Source: Shewanella jiangmenensis
Lineage (GTDB): Bacteria > Pseudomonadota > Gammaproteobacteria > Enterobacterales > Shewanellaceae
NCBI RefSeq assembly: GCF_018596335.1
Contig: NZ_JAHEPS010000001.1
Span: 62,001 to 126,000, forward strand
Direction: 5' to 3'
Length of the DNA: 64,000 bases
Below the pieces are notes generated by a model that saw only the letters and a list, made by a program, of their open reading frames with translations, was not told where the DNA came from and ran no database searches. The position numbers and the translations under genes were made by a program. Shown piece by piece: positions 24,035 through 31,356 of the stretch; position 1 is the first letter of the stretch, and every line of letters begins with the position of its first letter.

Positions 24035-25984
24035 ATGATGAAAAGCCAAATGCCCCGCGCTGCCAAACCGCACCTTATCTGCCGTCTTATCGACCTTGCC
24101 ATCGCTTCAGGCATTCTAGCGCTCTTTTCGGTACCTGTGCTGCTCTTGTGCTGTTATCGGCTTACCAAGCGCGCGGCCATCTTTGAAAAGCTGAGCCTGC
24201 TTGATGGCAATAACCGCCAGCGCCGGGTGCGCCGCCTCGCAGGCGATGGGATGCTGGCACACATCAGTGAAATCAGCTGGGTGTTTGGCGCAGGCCTTGC
24301 GCTCCTTGGCGGCGCCATCCGTTTTCATGGCCTTAACGCTACCAAATACAAGGCCTGGCCCGGCGTAGTCAATCTTGCCGATATCGAGCGGCGCATGGGC
24401 CTTGGCTGGCAGCAAAACCATGGCGCGATTAACGCGCTGCACCGCGCGCCACTTCGCTACCTCGCCGCCCTTTGCCGCGCCTTAATCACCCTGATGCTGC
24501 TGCCAACCCCAAGGCTTGGCGAGCGTAAGGTGCGCTTACTTGGCATTGAAATCGATAACCTCAGCATGGCGCAGCTGCTTGATCTGCTGATGAAACATGC
24601 CGCTCGCCGCCAAAGCCGCCATTTTGCCTTTGTTAACACCGACTGCCTGAACAGTGCCTGGCAGGATGCGCAGTACCGCGCGCTGCTGGCAGGCTGTGAG
24701 GGGGTATTTGCCGATGGCATTGGCGTGCGCCTTGGCTGCCATCTCACCCGTCAGGGGCTCAAAGATAACCTGAACGGCACAGACTTGTTTCCGCTCCTGT
24801 GTGAGCGCGCCGCCCTTGAAGGCCGCAGCATTTATCTGCTTGGTGGCAGCGATGGTATTGCGAGGGCCGCCGCTGCTGCCATGGCGGCCAAGTATCCGGG
24901 GCTCGTTATCGCTGGCTGCCATCATGGCTTTATTGATGAGCGCAGCGCTTTTGATAAAAACAGCACCCTTAATGAAAACAGCAGTGCGAGCGTCATCGAG
25001 GCGATAAACCAAAGCCGGGCAGACATACTGCTGGTCGGCATGGGCGCGCCGCGTCAGGAGCGGTGGATTGCCAAACACCGCGAAAACCTGAAGGTCGGCG
25101 TGGCGCTGGGAGTGGGCGGTTTATTCGATTTTTACTCCGGCCGCATTCCTCGCGCTCCCTTGTGGCTGCGCCAGCTCGGGCTTGAGTGGTGCTGGCGCCT
25201 GTGGCAGGAACCCGGCCGGATGTGGCGCCGGTATATTCTAGGCAACCCACTGTTTTTGCTTAGAGTACTTGCTGAGCGTCGCCGCGTTGGCAATGCCTCC
25301 AATCCTGTTGATCTGCCCAAGCTTGACTGGCTAAACACGAAGAGCGACAAACTGCGCCAGCGCCATCAGCTGCGCCTCCTTGGCGGCCGCATCGCCAAGC
25401 GCAGCCTCGATATTCTGGTCAGCAGCCTGGCACTGCTTATCCTGCTGCCGCTGTTTTTGCTGGTTGCGCTGGCGATACGGCTCGAAAGCCCGGGCGCCGT
25501 GCTCTATCGCCAAACCCGCGCCGGCGCTGACAACCGCCCCTTTACCATGTGGAAGTTTCGCTCCATGTATCTGGATGCCGACGCAAGGCTTGCAGCCCTT
25601 TGCGCCAGCAACGAGATGAGCGGCGGCGTGCTGTTCAAAATGCGCCGCGACCCGCGCATCACCCGCGTTGGCAAACTTATCCGCAAAGCCTCCATTGATG
25701 AGCTGCCGCAGCTTTGGAATGTGCTCAAGGGCGACATGTCGCTGGTTGGCCCAAGGCCCGCCCTGCCCCGCGAAGTGGCGCAGTATCCCAACCATGCCCG
25801 CGAGCGCCTGGCGGTCAAACCCGGCATTACCTGTATCTGGCAGGTCTCCGGCCGCTCTGAGCTGCCCTTTGATACCCAGGTTGAACTCGATTTGGAATAT
25901 ATCCACACCCAAAGCCTGTGGGCCGATGTGCGCCTGCTGGTTAAAACCATTCCGGCAGTCTTGTCTGCCCGCGGCGCCTACTGA
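24035..25984 (+). CDS. WecG/TagA/CpsF glycosyltransferase fused to a bacterial sugar-phosphate transferase
   Basis: A 649-residue fusion. Residues about 1-165 are membrane-associated and look like a worn N-terminal part of a sugar transferase (LIDLAIASGILALF, then PGVVNLADIERRMGLGW). Residues about 165-390 form a WecG/TagA/CpsF domain (LLGIEIDNLSM, FVNTDCLNSA, ADGIGVRLG, YLLGGSDGIA, VGMGAPRQERW, GVGGLFDFYSG). Residues about 450-649 form an intact WcaJ/WbaP-type domain (KRSLDILVSS, MWKFRSMY, KASIDELPQLWNVLKGDMS, LVGPRP). It should both prime undecaprenyl phosphate with a sugar-1-phosphate and add the second sugar, possibly ManNAc. GGGAGGG precedes tandem ATGs at 24035 and 24038; a start at 23987 would fall in the promoter. 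Confidence 0.9.
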   Translation: MMKSQMPRAAKPHLICRLIDLAIASGILALFSVPVLLLCCYRLTKRAAIFEKLSLLDGNNRQRRVRRLAGDGMLAHISEISWVFGAGLALLGGAIRFHGLNATKYKAWPGVVNLADIERRMGLGWQQNHGAINALHRAPLRYLAALCRALITLMLLPTPRLGERKVRLLGIEIDNLSMAQLLDLLMKHAARRQSRHFAFVNTDCLNSAWQDAQYRALLAGCEGVFADGIGVRLGCHLTRQGLKDNLNGTDLFPLLCERAALEGRSIYLLGGSDGIARAAAAAMAAKYPGLVIAGCHHGFIDERSAFDKNSTLNENSSASVIEAINQSRADILLVGMGAPRQERWIAKHRENLKVGVALGVGGLFDFYSGRIPRAPLWLRQLGLEWCWRLWQEPGRMWRRYILGNPLFLLRVLAERRRVGNASNPVDLPKLDWLNTKSDKLRQRHQLRLLGGRIAKRSLDILVSSLALLILLPLFLLVALAIRLESPGAVLYRQTRAGADNRPFTMWKFRSMYLDADARLAALCASNEMSGGVLFKMRRDPRITRVGKLIRKASIDELPQLWNVLKGDMSLVGPRPALPREVAQYPNHARERLAVKPGITCIWQVSGRSELPFDTQVELDLEYIHTQSLWADVRLLVKTIPAVLSARGAY

Positions 25985-25994
25985 GGAGGCCACC

Positions 25995-27467
25995 ATGGAA
26001 GCTATTGTCTTTGCCAATCGCCACGGTAATGAACTTATACCCTTGCAACATCATTACTGCCCGGCGCTGCTGCCCATAGCCAACCGCGCCCTGATTGAAT
26101 ACACCCTGGACGACCTTAAAGACGCCGGCGTGCAGCGGGTGCGCATGGTCATTGGCCCCATGGCCGATGCCATCGAAGCCTTGATTGGCGATGGGAGGCG
26201 CTGGGACTTAAAGGTGACCTATTGCCTGAGCCATCCCCAGGAGCAGCCGCAAAAACTGCTCGCACGGCTTGGGCTTAATGAAGACTGCGACTATCTCTTT
26301 GTGCGGGGTGATATTTTACGAAGCCCCTGTATCAAGGCCTTTATGACCTTCGCCACCCGCCTTGGCGGTGACCGCCTGGTACCTAGGCTTGACCGGCTTT
26401 CCCCCGGGCTTTACTGCGGCAAAGCCAGCAGCCGCATGCTGGCCCAGGCGCTGGCCTGGCCCCTGAAAACCCCGAGGCCAAGCAGCGACAGTGTGCTTGA
26501 GGTACTCCACGGCCAATGCGCTCACCTCGACAGCTTTGGCTCGCTGATGGAAGCAAACCGACTGGTGGCCATGGGGCGTTTTATCGGCCTTAAGCCCCGC
26601 GGCGCAAGAAGACCGTCTGGCGACCCTGCCTCACCCTTTTATGTGGGCGCCCACTGCAGCCTGCCGGCACTGCAATACCAGCAAGGCTTTGGCGTGATTG
26701 GTGAAGACTGCACCCTGGCGGCCAATGTCAGCCTCAAGGGCGTGAATGTGCTGGGTCAGGGCTGCGTTATCGGTGCCCAGACCGAGCTGCACTCAAGCCT
26801 GGTGCTGCCCGGCACAGCCATAGGTAAAGGCTTGTATATCAAAAATAAAATCGTTTCCGGCAATCTGTTGATTGACCCAGCAAGCGGCGGCGCATTGGAA
26901 GTGAACGATGCCGCGCTGTTTTGCGCGGCTTCGCAAAAACCGCAGGCGCAGGCCTTTTCCCTGAGTCAGGTTTCAGGCCGTTTAACAGCGCTTTCGATGC
27001 TGCTGGCCCTGCCATTGTGGCCGCTGGCATCCCTTGGCCTGAAGGTGCTCGGTATGCGCTTGCCTATTGAATTTGCCCGCTCACTCAAGCAGGTACTGTT
27101 TGGCCGCAAAGCGCTGTTTTCCAGTAACGCTCTCTTTGCCAGTAACTCACATTTAGGCAGCGAGGCCAAAGAGAGCACAGGCAAGCGTGCCTTATCCGCC
27201 GCCCAGTTGCTTGGCTCCCCGGCAAGCAGCAACCAGGCCGTGTTTGGTCCACGCCAGCTTGGGCTTTTGGATACAGCTCCCGATGAAGAAATCATGCTGG
27301 TTGAGCATGAATTCAACCGCTTGCCGCTTTTGGGACAACTTATGCTGCTGCGCACCCTCGCCCGCGCCCGGCGCAAAGCGCTTGCTGACGCAGGCCGCGC
27401 CGCTCTCGTACTGGACAAGATAAGTAGCGACACACTGGTCCATCAACCCACTTCAAGCAGCCACTGA
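25995..27467 (+). CDS. Nucleotidyltransferase-like protein with left-handed beta-helix, catalytic signature degenerate
   Basis: The ATG at 25995 (GAGGAGG upstream) gives about 490 residues. The N-terminal 200 residues have the fold pattern of sugar-1-phosphate nucleotidyltransferases (PIANRALIEYTLDDLKDAGVQRV). The signature loop is FANRHGNELIPL instead of GG-x-GTR-x-x-PL, and the Lys of the P-K-P-M block is missing (CPALLPIANR). Hexapeptide-like repeats follow at about 215-300, and a hydrophobic segment at about 333-353. The C-terminal 130 residues are unlike anything I recognise. It is either a pseudoenzyme, a regulatory partner, or an enzyme with altered chemistry. It lies between the TagA fusion and TagD-like genes. 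Confidence 0.7.
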   Translation: MEAIVFANRHGNELIPLQHHYCPALLPIANRALIEYTLDDLKDAGVQRVRMVIGPMADAIEALIGDGRRWDLKVTYCLSHPQEQPQKLLARLGLNEDCDYLFVRGDILRSPCIKAFMTFATRLGGDRLVPRLDRLSPGLYCGKASSRMLAQALAWPLKTPRPSSDSVLEVLHGQCAHLDSFGSLMEANRLVAMGRFIGLKPRGARRPSGDPASPFYVGAHCSLPALQYQQGFGVIGEDCTLAANVSLKGVNVLGQGCVIGAQTELHSSLVLPGTAIGKGLYIKNKIVSGNLLIDPASGGALEVNDAALFCAASQKPQAQAFSLSQVSGRLTALSMLLALPLWPLASLGLKVLGMRLPIEFARSLKQVLFGRKALFSSNALFASNSHLGSEAKESTGKRALSAAQLLGSPASSNQAVFGPRQLGLLDTAPDEEIMLVEHEFNRLPLLGQLMLLRTLARARRKALADAGRAALVLDKISSDTLVHQPTSSSH

Positions 27468-27477
27468 GGAGCAGATC

Positions 27478-27897
27478 ATGACTACCATACTCACTTACGG
27501 CACCTACGATTTGTTTCATTATGGCCACGTGCGGCTGTTCTCCCGCCTCGCGGCCCTCGGCGACCGGCTGATAGTCGGGGTGTCGACCGATGAATTTAAT
27601 GCACTCAAGGGAAAGGCTGCATTTTTTAGCTACCAGCAACGCGCCGAAATCGTCGCCGCCTGCCGCTTTGTGTCTTTGGTCATTCCTGAAACCCATTGGG
27701 AGCAAAAGCCAAGGGATATCAAAGGATATGGCGTGGATGTGTTTGCCATGGGCGATGACTGGCAGGGCAAATTTGACCATCTTGGCGAGTTTTGCAAGGT
27801 GCTGTACCTGCCCCGCACCGAATACATTTCCACCACCGAAATCCGCACCACCCTGGCAGAGCCTGCAGGGCTTGGATTGCAGCCACGGCAGGCTTAG
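27478..27897 (+). CDS. tagD: Glycerol-3-phosphate cytidylyltransferase (TagD-like)
   Basis: The 139-residue protein is a single cytidylyltransferase domain. It has the nucleotide-binding GTYDLFHYGHVRLF (HxGH motif), then VGVSTDEFNALKGK, the MGDDWQGKFD loop and YISTTEIR (family RTxGxSTT-like). This matches TagD/GCT, which makes CDP-glycerol from CTP and glycerol 3-phosphate. It ends 9 bp before a CDP-glycerol glycerophosphotransferase-like gene, which would use the product. The pair predicts glycerol phosphate in the polymer. Related adenylyltransferases such as HldE exist, but the neighbour favours TagD. Confidence 0.86.
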   Translation: MTTILTYGTYDLFHYGHVRLFSRLAALGDRLIVGVSTDEFNALKGKAAFFSYQQRAEIVAACRFVSLVIPETHWEQKPRDIKGYGVDVFAMGDDWQGKFDHLGEFCKVLYLPRTEYISTTEIRTTLAEPAGLGLQPRQA

Positions 27898-27906
27898 GAG
27901 GCAAAA

Positions 27907-29166
27907 ATGCGCGATATTCGTCTCGTTAAATTGACCGCCGCCGCAGTGGGAAAGCTCATTTTCTGGCTTTCAGGGCTGATGCCGCGAAATCCGCGCAAAC
28001 TCTGTGTCGGCGCCTACAAAAACCGCTTTACCGATAACGGCAAGTATCTGTATCTGCACTTTGCCAATCAGCCGGGGCTTGAGGTTATCTGGATAAGCGC
28101 TGACACTGCGCTGGTTAAAATCCTGAAAAGCCGCGGGCTGATGGCGGCACGGCGCTGGTCGGTACAGGGAATTTGGCATGCGCTCACCGCCGGAGTGTAT
28201 TGCTACACCAGCTATGTAGGCGATATTAATCAATGGCTTGGAAATGGCGCAACCAGGGTGAACCTGTGGCATGGCTCGCCGCTGAAAACCATAGAGTTTG
28301 ATATCAAAAGCGGGCCAATGGCCGAGCGTTTTACACCGCCTTTTACGCTGGCAAAGCGGCTTGAGTATCATCAGGAATACCTGAAACCCGACTTGATGCT
28401 GGCGCCCAGTGAAACAGTAAGAGACTGCTTTTCTTCGGCATTTCGTATTCCGGCGAGCCAAATTACCATCGCCGACAATCCCCGCACCCGCTTTTATGAA
28501 CTAAGCCCCTGGGCAAAGCCCCGCCGCCCAAGCCATTGGCGCCCACGCCTTATTTTGTATGCGCCTTCCTGGAAGGATAATGGCGAGGTTAAATCCCTTA
28601 AAGACACCCTCGCACCGGATAGGCTCGAAGCACTGCTGCAAAAGCTTGATGCCACGCTGCTGGTGCGCCTGCACCCCAACGAAGCCCATCTGGCAAGCGG
28701 CCTTGGCGGATATAAAGGCATAGAGGACATCAGCCACCGGGAAGACATATACGATCTTCTGCCGGCCCTGTCGCTGCTTATTACCGACTATTCATCGATT
28801 TACATTGATGCGCTCAAATACGATATTCCGCTTGCCTTCTACCGGGGCGACAACGAAGGCTTTCTGCAAACCTGCCGTAAAGCCTATGGTTTTACTGAAA
28901 ATCTTGAGCCACCCGGCCCGCTGGTGACCAACAGTGCTGAGCTTTGTGCGCTCCTCGGTGATGAGAGCTCGTTTAACAAAATGCAGGCCGCAGAGGCGCG
29001 CCATCAACATCGGCGGCTTTACTGGCAATCGCCGCTGCCGGATCCCTTTCTGGTGTTAGCGCAAAGGCTTGGGCTTGAGCTCGAAGTGGAAGTGGGAATT
29101 AATCTTGAGCGTGACCAAAATCAGCCCGGGGTTGATTGTACTGCCGCCAATAAGCGTTTAAGCTGA
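27907..29166 (+). CDS. CDP-glycerol glycerophosphotransferase-like protein (TagB/TagF family)
   Basis: The 419-residue protein shows the Glyphos_transf family landmarks: NLWHGSPLKTIEFD, an invariant-looking RLHPNEA, and DLLPALSLLITDYSSIYIDAL followed by IPLAFYRGD. The histidines of WHG and HPN and the DYSS motif line the active site in TagF-type enzymes. Family members transfer glycerol phosphate from CDP-glycerol to a lipid-linked saccharide or to a growing chain. It follows the TagD-like gene and ends the operon. Whether it adds a single residue (TagB-like) or polymerises (TagF-like) cannot be told. The N-terminal hydrophobic segment suggests membrane attachment. SD is GGAGG. Confidence 0.88.
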   Translation: MRDIRLVKLTAAAVGKLIFWLSGLMPRNPRKLCVGAYKNRFTDNGKYLYLHFANQPGLEVIWISADTALVKILKSRGLMAARRWSVQGIWHALTAGVYCYTSYVGDINQWLGNGATRVNLWHGSPLKTIEFDIKSGPMAERFTPPFTLAKRLEYHQEYLKPDLMLAPSETVRDCFSSAFRIPASQITIADNPRTRFYELSPWAKPRRPSHWRPRLILYAPSWKDNGEVKSLKDTLAPDRLEALLQKLDATLLVRLHPNEAHLASGLGGYKGIEDISHREDIYDLLPALSLLITDYSSIYIDALKYDIPLAFYRGDNEGFLQTCRKAYGFTENLEPPGPLVTNSAELCALLGDESSFNKMQAAEARHQHRRLYWQSPLPDPFLVLAQRLGLELEVEVGINLERDQNQPGVDCTAANKRLS

Positions 29167-29201
29167 CATATCTCATTCCCTCCTGTTATCAATGGGTTAA
29201 T

Positions 29202-29708
29202 ATGTCAACACTCAACAAACCTTTGCTTGGCGCCATACTGATGACGCTGGCGCTGAGCGCCTGTGATAAATCCGCGCAGCCTGATGCAACGGCGGCAAAA
29301 CCCGCCGCTGTTGAAGAAAATAGTGCGGAAGAAAAGAATGCAGCAGCCGAAAACAGCTCAGCGCAGCCCATAGGCGACAGCAGCCGCACCTCGCTGGATT
29401 GGAGCGGCAGTTATGAAGGCACAGTCCCCTGCGCCAGCTGCGAAGGCATCAAGACCCGACTGGTACTCAATGGTGATGGCAGTTATCAGCTCGAGACTCA
29501 GTATCTGGGTGAGCAAGAAGCCGGCGCCGAGCCCAAGGTGTTTGAAGAGCGCGGACAATTCAGCTGGAACGACACCGGCAGCGCCATCCAGCTTGAAAGC
29601 GGCGCCTGGTATCAGGTTGGAGAGAATCAGCTCTTTATGCTCGACCGCGATGGCAAACGCATCACAGGAGCACTGGCAGACAATTATCGTTTGGCAAAAA
29701 GTAACTGA
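29202..29708 (+). CDS. NlpE N-terminal-domain lipoprotein
   Basis: The 168-residue protein has a lipoprotein signal with lipobox LSAC, then an Ala/Glu/Asn-rich linker (about 25-60). A single NlpE_N domain contains YEGTVPCASCEGIKTRLVL, including the CASC pair. E. coli NlpE is an outer-membrane lipoprotein linked to copper tolerance and Cpx signalling; only its N-terminal domain is represented here. It follows the exopolysaccharide operon by 35 bp on the same strand but is probably unrelated to polymer synthesis. Confidence 0.85.
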   Translation: MSTLNKPLLGAILMTLALSACDKSAQPDATAAKPAAVEENSAEEKNAAAENSSAQPIGDSSRTSLDWSGSYEGTVPCASCEGIKTRLVLNGDGSYQLETQYLGEQEAGAEPKVFEERGQFSWNDTGSAIQLESGAWYQVGENQLFMLDRDGKRITGALADNYRLAKSN

Positions 29709-29722
29709 CGAAAAAGCAGAGC

Positions 29723-29738
29723 GGGCTAAAGCCCTTTT
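29723..29738 (+). terminator. Short intrinsic terminator after the NlpE-like gene
   Basis: GGGC, loop TAAA, GCCC, then TTTT. The stem is only four pairs, extended weakly by flanking bases, so strength is doubtful. Confidence 0.5.
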
Positions 29739-29914
29739 AGGGCGTCGCTTTTCGACTTCTAGGTGCCAGGTGCTAAGTGCTAGGTGCTAGGAAAGCCGAA
29801 CGCTAGATAACCGCTCCTGCGTTATTCTACCTCCTGCATCCATGCAGTCGTTCGCTACTGAAAACCGAATGTTCGCAAGCTCACTACCGAACGCTGCATT
29901 CCTAGATTCCAGAA

Positions 29915-29998
29915 GCCCGCCCCGCGGGCGCCCTAGCAGCAACGCTTTTGCTGCGCCCTAGAGACACGAAGTGTCATCCTAGAAACCCGCTTGGTGGG
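29915..29998. repeat. Array of four small hairpins each followed by a CCTAG-like box
   Basis: Hairpin 1 is GCCCGC-CCC-GCGGGC (29915-29929); hairpin 2 is GCAGCAA-CGCTT-TTGCTGC (29936-29954); hairpin 3 is GACAC-GAA-GTGTC (29963-29975). A weaker fourth (CCC/GGG) lies at 29986-29998. Each is followed by CCCTAG, CCCTAGA, TCCTAGA or CCCTG. The stems differ in sequence while the linker is conserved, unlike ordinary REP elements. It lies just past the rmlC stop. Confidence 0.7.
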
Positions 29999-30011
29999 CG
30001 CCCTGCCGCAG

Positions 30012-30533
30012 TTACCGCATAAAGCATAAGCCCGCGGCGTCTTTGGCTGAAATGAGTGGCTCGCCATCCAGCGGCCACTCAATCGCCAGAGTTGGGTCAT
30101 CCCAGCGCAGGCAGCGCTCAGATTTGGGATGATAATAGTCACTGCATTTGTAGTGCACCATGGCGGTGTCGGATAAAACATAAAACCCATGGGCAAAGCC
30201 TTTGGGGATAAACATCTGCTTATGATTATCCGCGGACAGCACCTCTGCAACCCATTTACCATAGGTCGGCGATTCTTTACGAATGTCAACGGCCACATCA
30301 AATATCTCACCCTGAACGACAGAAATAAGCTTGTCCTGCGCCTGCTCTTCCTGCCAATGCAGGCCCCGCAGCGTGCCCTTGACCGAAAGGGAGAGGTTAT
30401 CCTGCACAAAGTCCACTGGCGCGACCAACTCTTTAAATCGCGCGTGCTGCCAAGTTTCGAGAAAATAGCCCCGCTCGTCCTGAAAAACCTTGGGGACAAT
30501 GATCTTGACCTCTGTTATCGCGGTGGCTAACAC
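30012..30533 (-). CDS. rmlC: dTDP-4-dehydrorhamnose 3,5-epimerase RmlC, orphan
   Basis: The 173-residue cupin-fold protein matches RmlC, with FQDERGYFLETW, VQDNLSLSVKGTLRGLHWQ (catalytic His), VVQGEIFDVAVDIR and FIPKGFAHGF. RmlC is a step of dTDP-L-rhamnose synthesis, but rmlA, rmlB and rmlD are absent from the window. It may work with genes elsewhere or be a leftover of an earlier O-antigen cluster. The start appears to be GTG at 30533. It is the last gene of the minus-strand locus, after the decayed galU. Confidence 0.88.
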   Translation of the reverse strand: MLATAITEVKIIVPKVFQDERGYFLETWQHARFKELVAPVDFVQDNLSLSVKGTLRGLHWQEEQAQDKLISVVQGEIFDVAVDIRKESPTYGKWVAEVLSADNHKQMFIPKGFAHGFYVLSDTAMVHYKCSDYYHPKSERCLRWDDPTLAIEWPLDGEPLISAKDAAGLCFMR

Positions 30534-30619
30534 CTGTATGACATGCTCCTACTACTCGACACCATTAACCTTAGCGGGAAAAAGGCTTAGTCTCCCACGC
30601 CTTTAACTCTAGAATCAGG

Positions 30620-31356
30620 TCATTTAGGGCTGAGGAGCATGCTCTGGAGTGACACCTGGAAGTCCTCACCCAAATTTGGATCGCGTAAGCCATACTCCAC
30701 AAAAGCAGCCATATGGCCAAGCTTATCGCCGCAATCGTGGAATTTGCCACTCATGTGAAAGGTTTCGACTTTTTCCGACACTAGCCGAATATCTATAGCG
30801 TCGGTAAGCTGAATTTCACCTCCGGCACCAGCAGGCGTTCTTGCGAGCAAATGCCAGATGCTTGAAGAAAGGACGTATCTTCCTACAACAGCAAGATTGG
30901 AGGGGGCTTCGTCAACTGCTGGGTTTTCGAACATATCAAAGATTTGGGTTGACTCTCCGGCGCAAAGCCCTGTCCCATTACAATCTGCTAGACAGTATTT
31001 GTTAACTTCAGCCTCGGGAACCGGTGCCACCATAATTTGGCTGGTGGCAGATGTTTTAAATCGAGCACACATGGCAACAAGGTGTCAGCACTGTGTTGAT
31101 CGAGAATTACATCAGGTAAAACTACAGCGAATGGATTCTCACCAACGACTAGCTTGGCGCACTACATTGAATGCCCAAAACCGTTAACGTCGCCTTGACG
31201 AACATGCATGATGGTCACGCGCTTGGAACAAATGCTCTGCACTTCATCCAAAAGTTGCCTCTACAATGTACTGAATAAGTGGTCTATCCACCTATAGTAG
31301 CATTTGTTTAGGTGTCGCTTTTGGAGCTGGCAACATACGCGTGCCTAAGCCTGCGC
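30620..31356 (-). pseudogene. galU: Decayed galU (UTP-glucose-1-phosphate uridylyltransferase)
   Basis: Reading the minus strand from 31356, successive frames give recognisable GalU pieces. LGAGLGTRMLPAPKATPKQM is the pyrophosphorylase signature; a stop follows, then VDRPLIQYIV. An internal deletion of about 45 residues leads to [10 protein letters not shown], then [13 protein letters not shown], another stop, and AKLVVGENPFAVVLPDVILD. A frame change leads into an open C-terminal half (30620-31072) with SQIMVAPVPEAEV, EAPSNLAVVGRYVLSS, GGEIQLTDAIDI and HDCGDKLGHM. The N-terminal dozen residues and any start codon are missing because the sequence begins within the last codons of manB. The combined defects rule out a functional enzyme. 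Confidence 0.9.

Larger units (their letters stand above)
29709..30011. other. Boundary region between the two polysaccharide loci
   Basis: About 300 bp without a gene between nlpE-like and rmlC, which converge. It holds a short terminator (29723-29738), a GTGCTAGG-type direct repeat near 29762-29790, and the hairpin array at 29915-29998. Confidence 0.6.

Noticed and set aside
30620..31072. Open C-terminal part of galU as a functional small protein
   Set aside because: It lacks the nucleotide-binding half, starts inside decayed sequence and has no ribosome-binding site.
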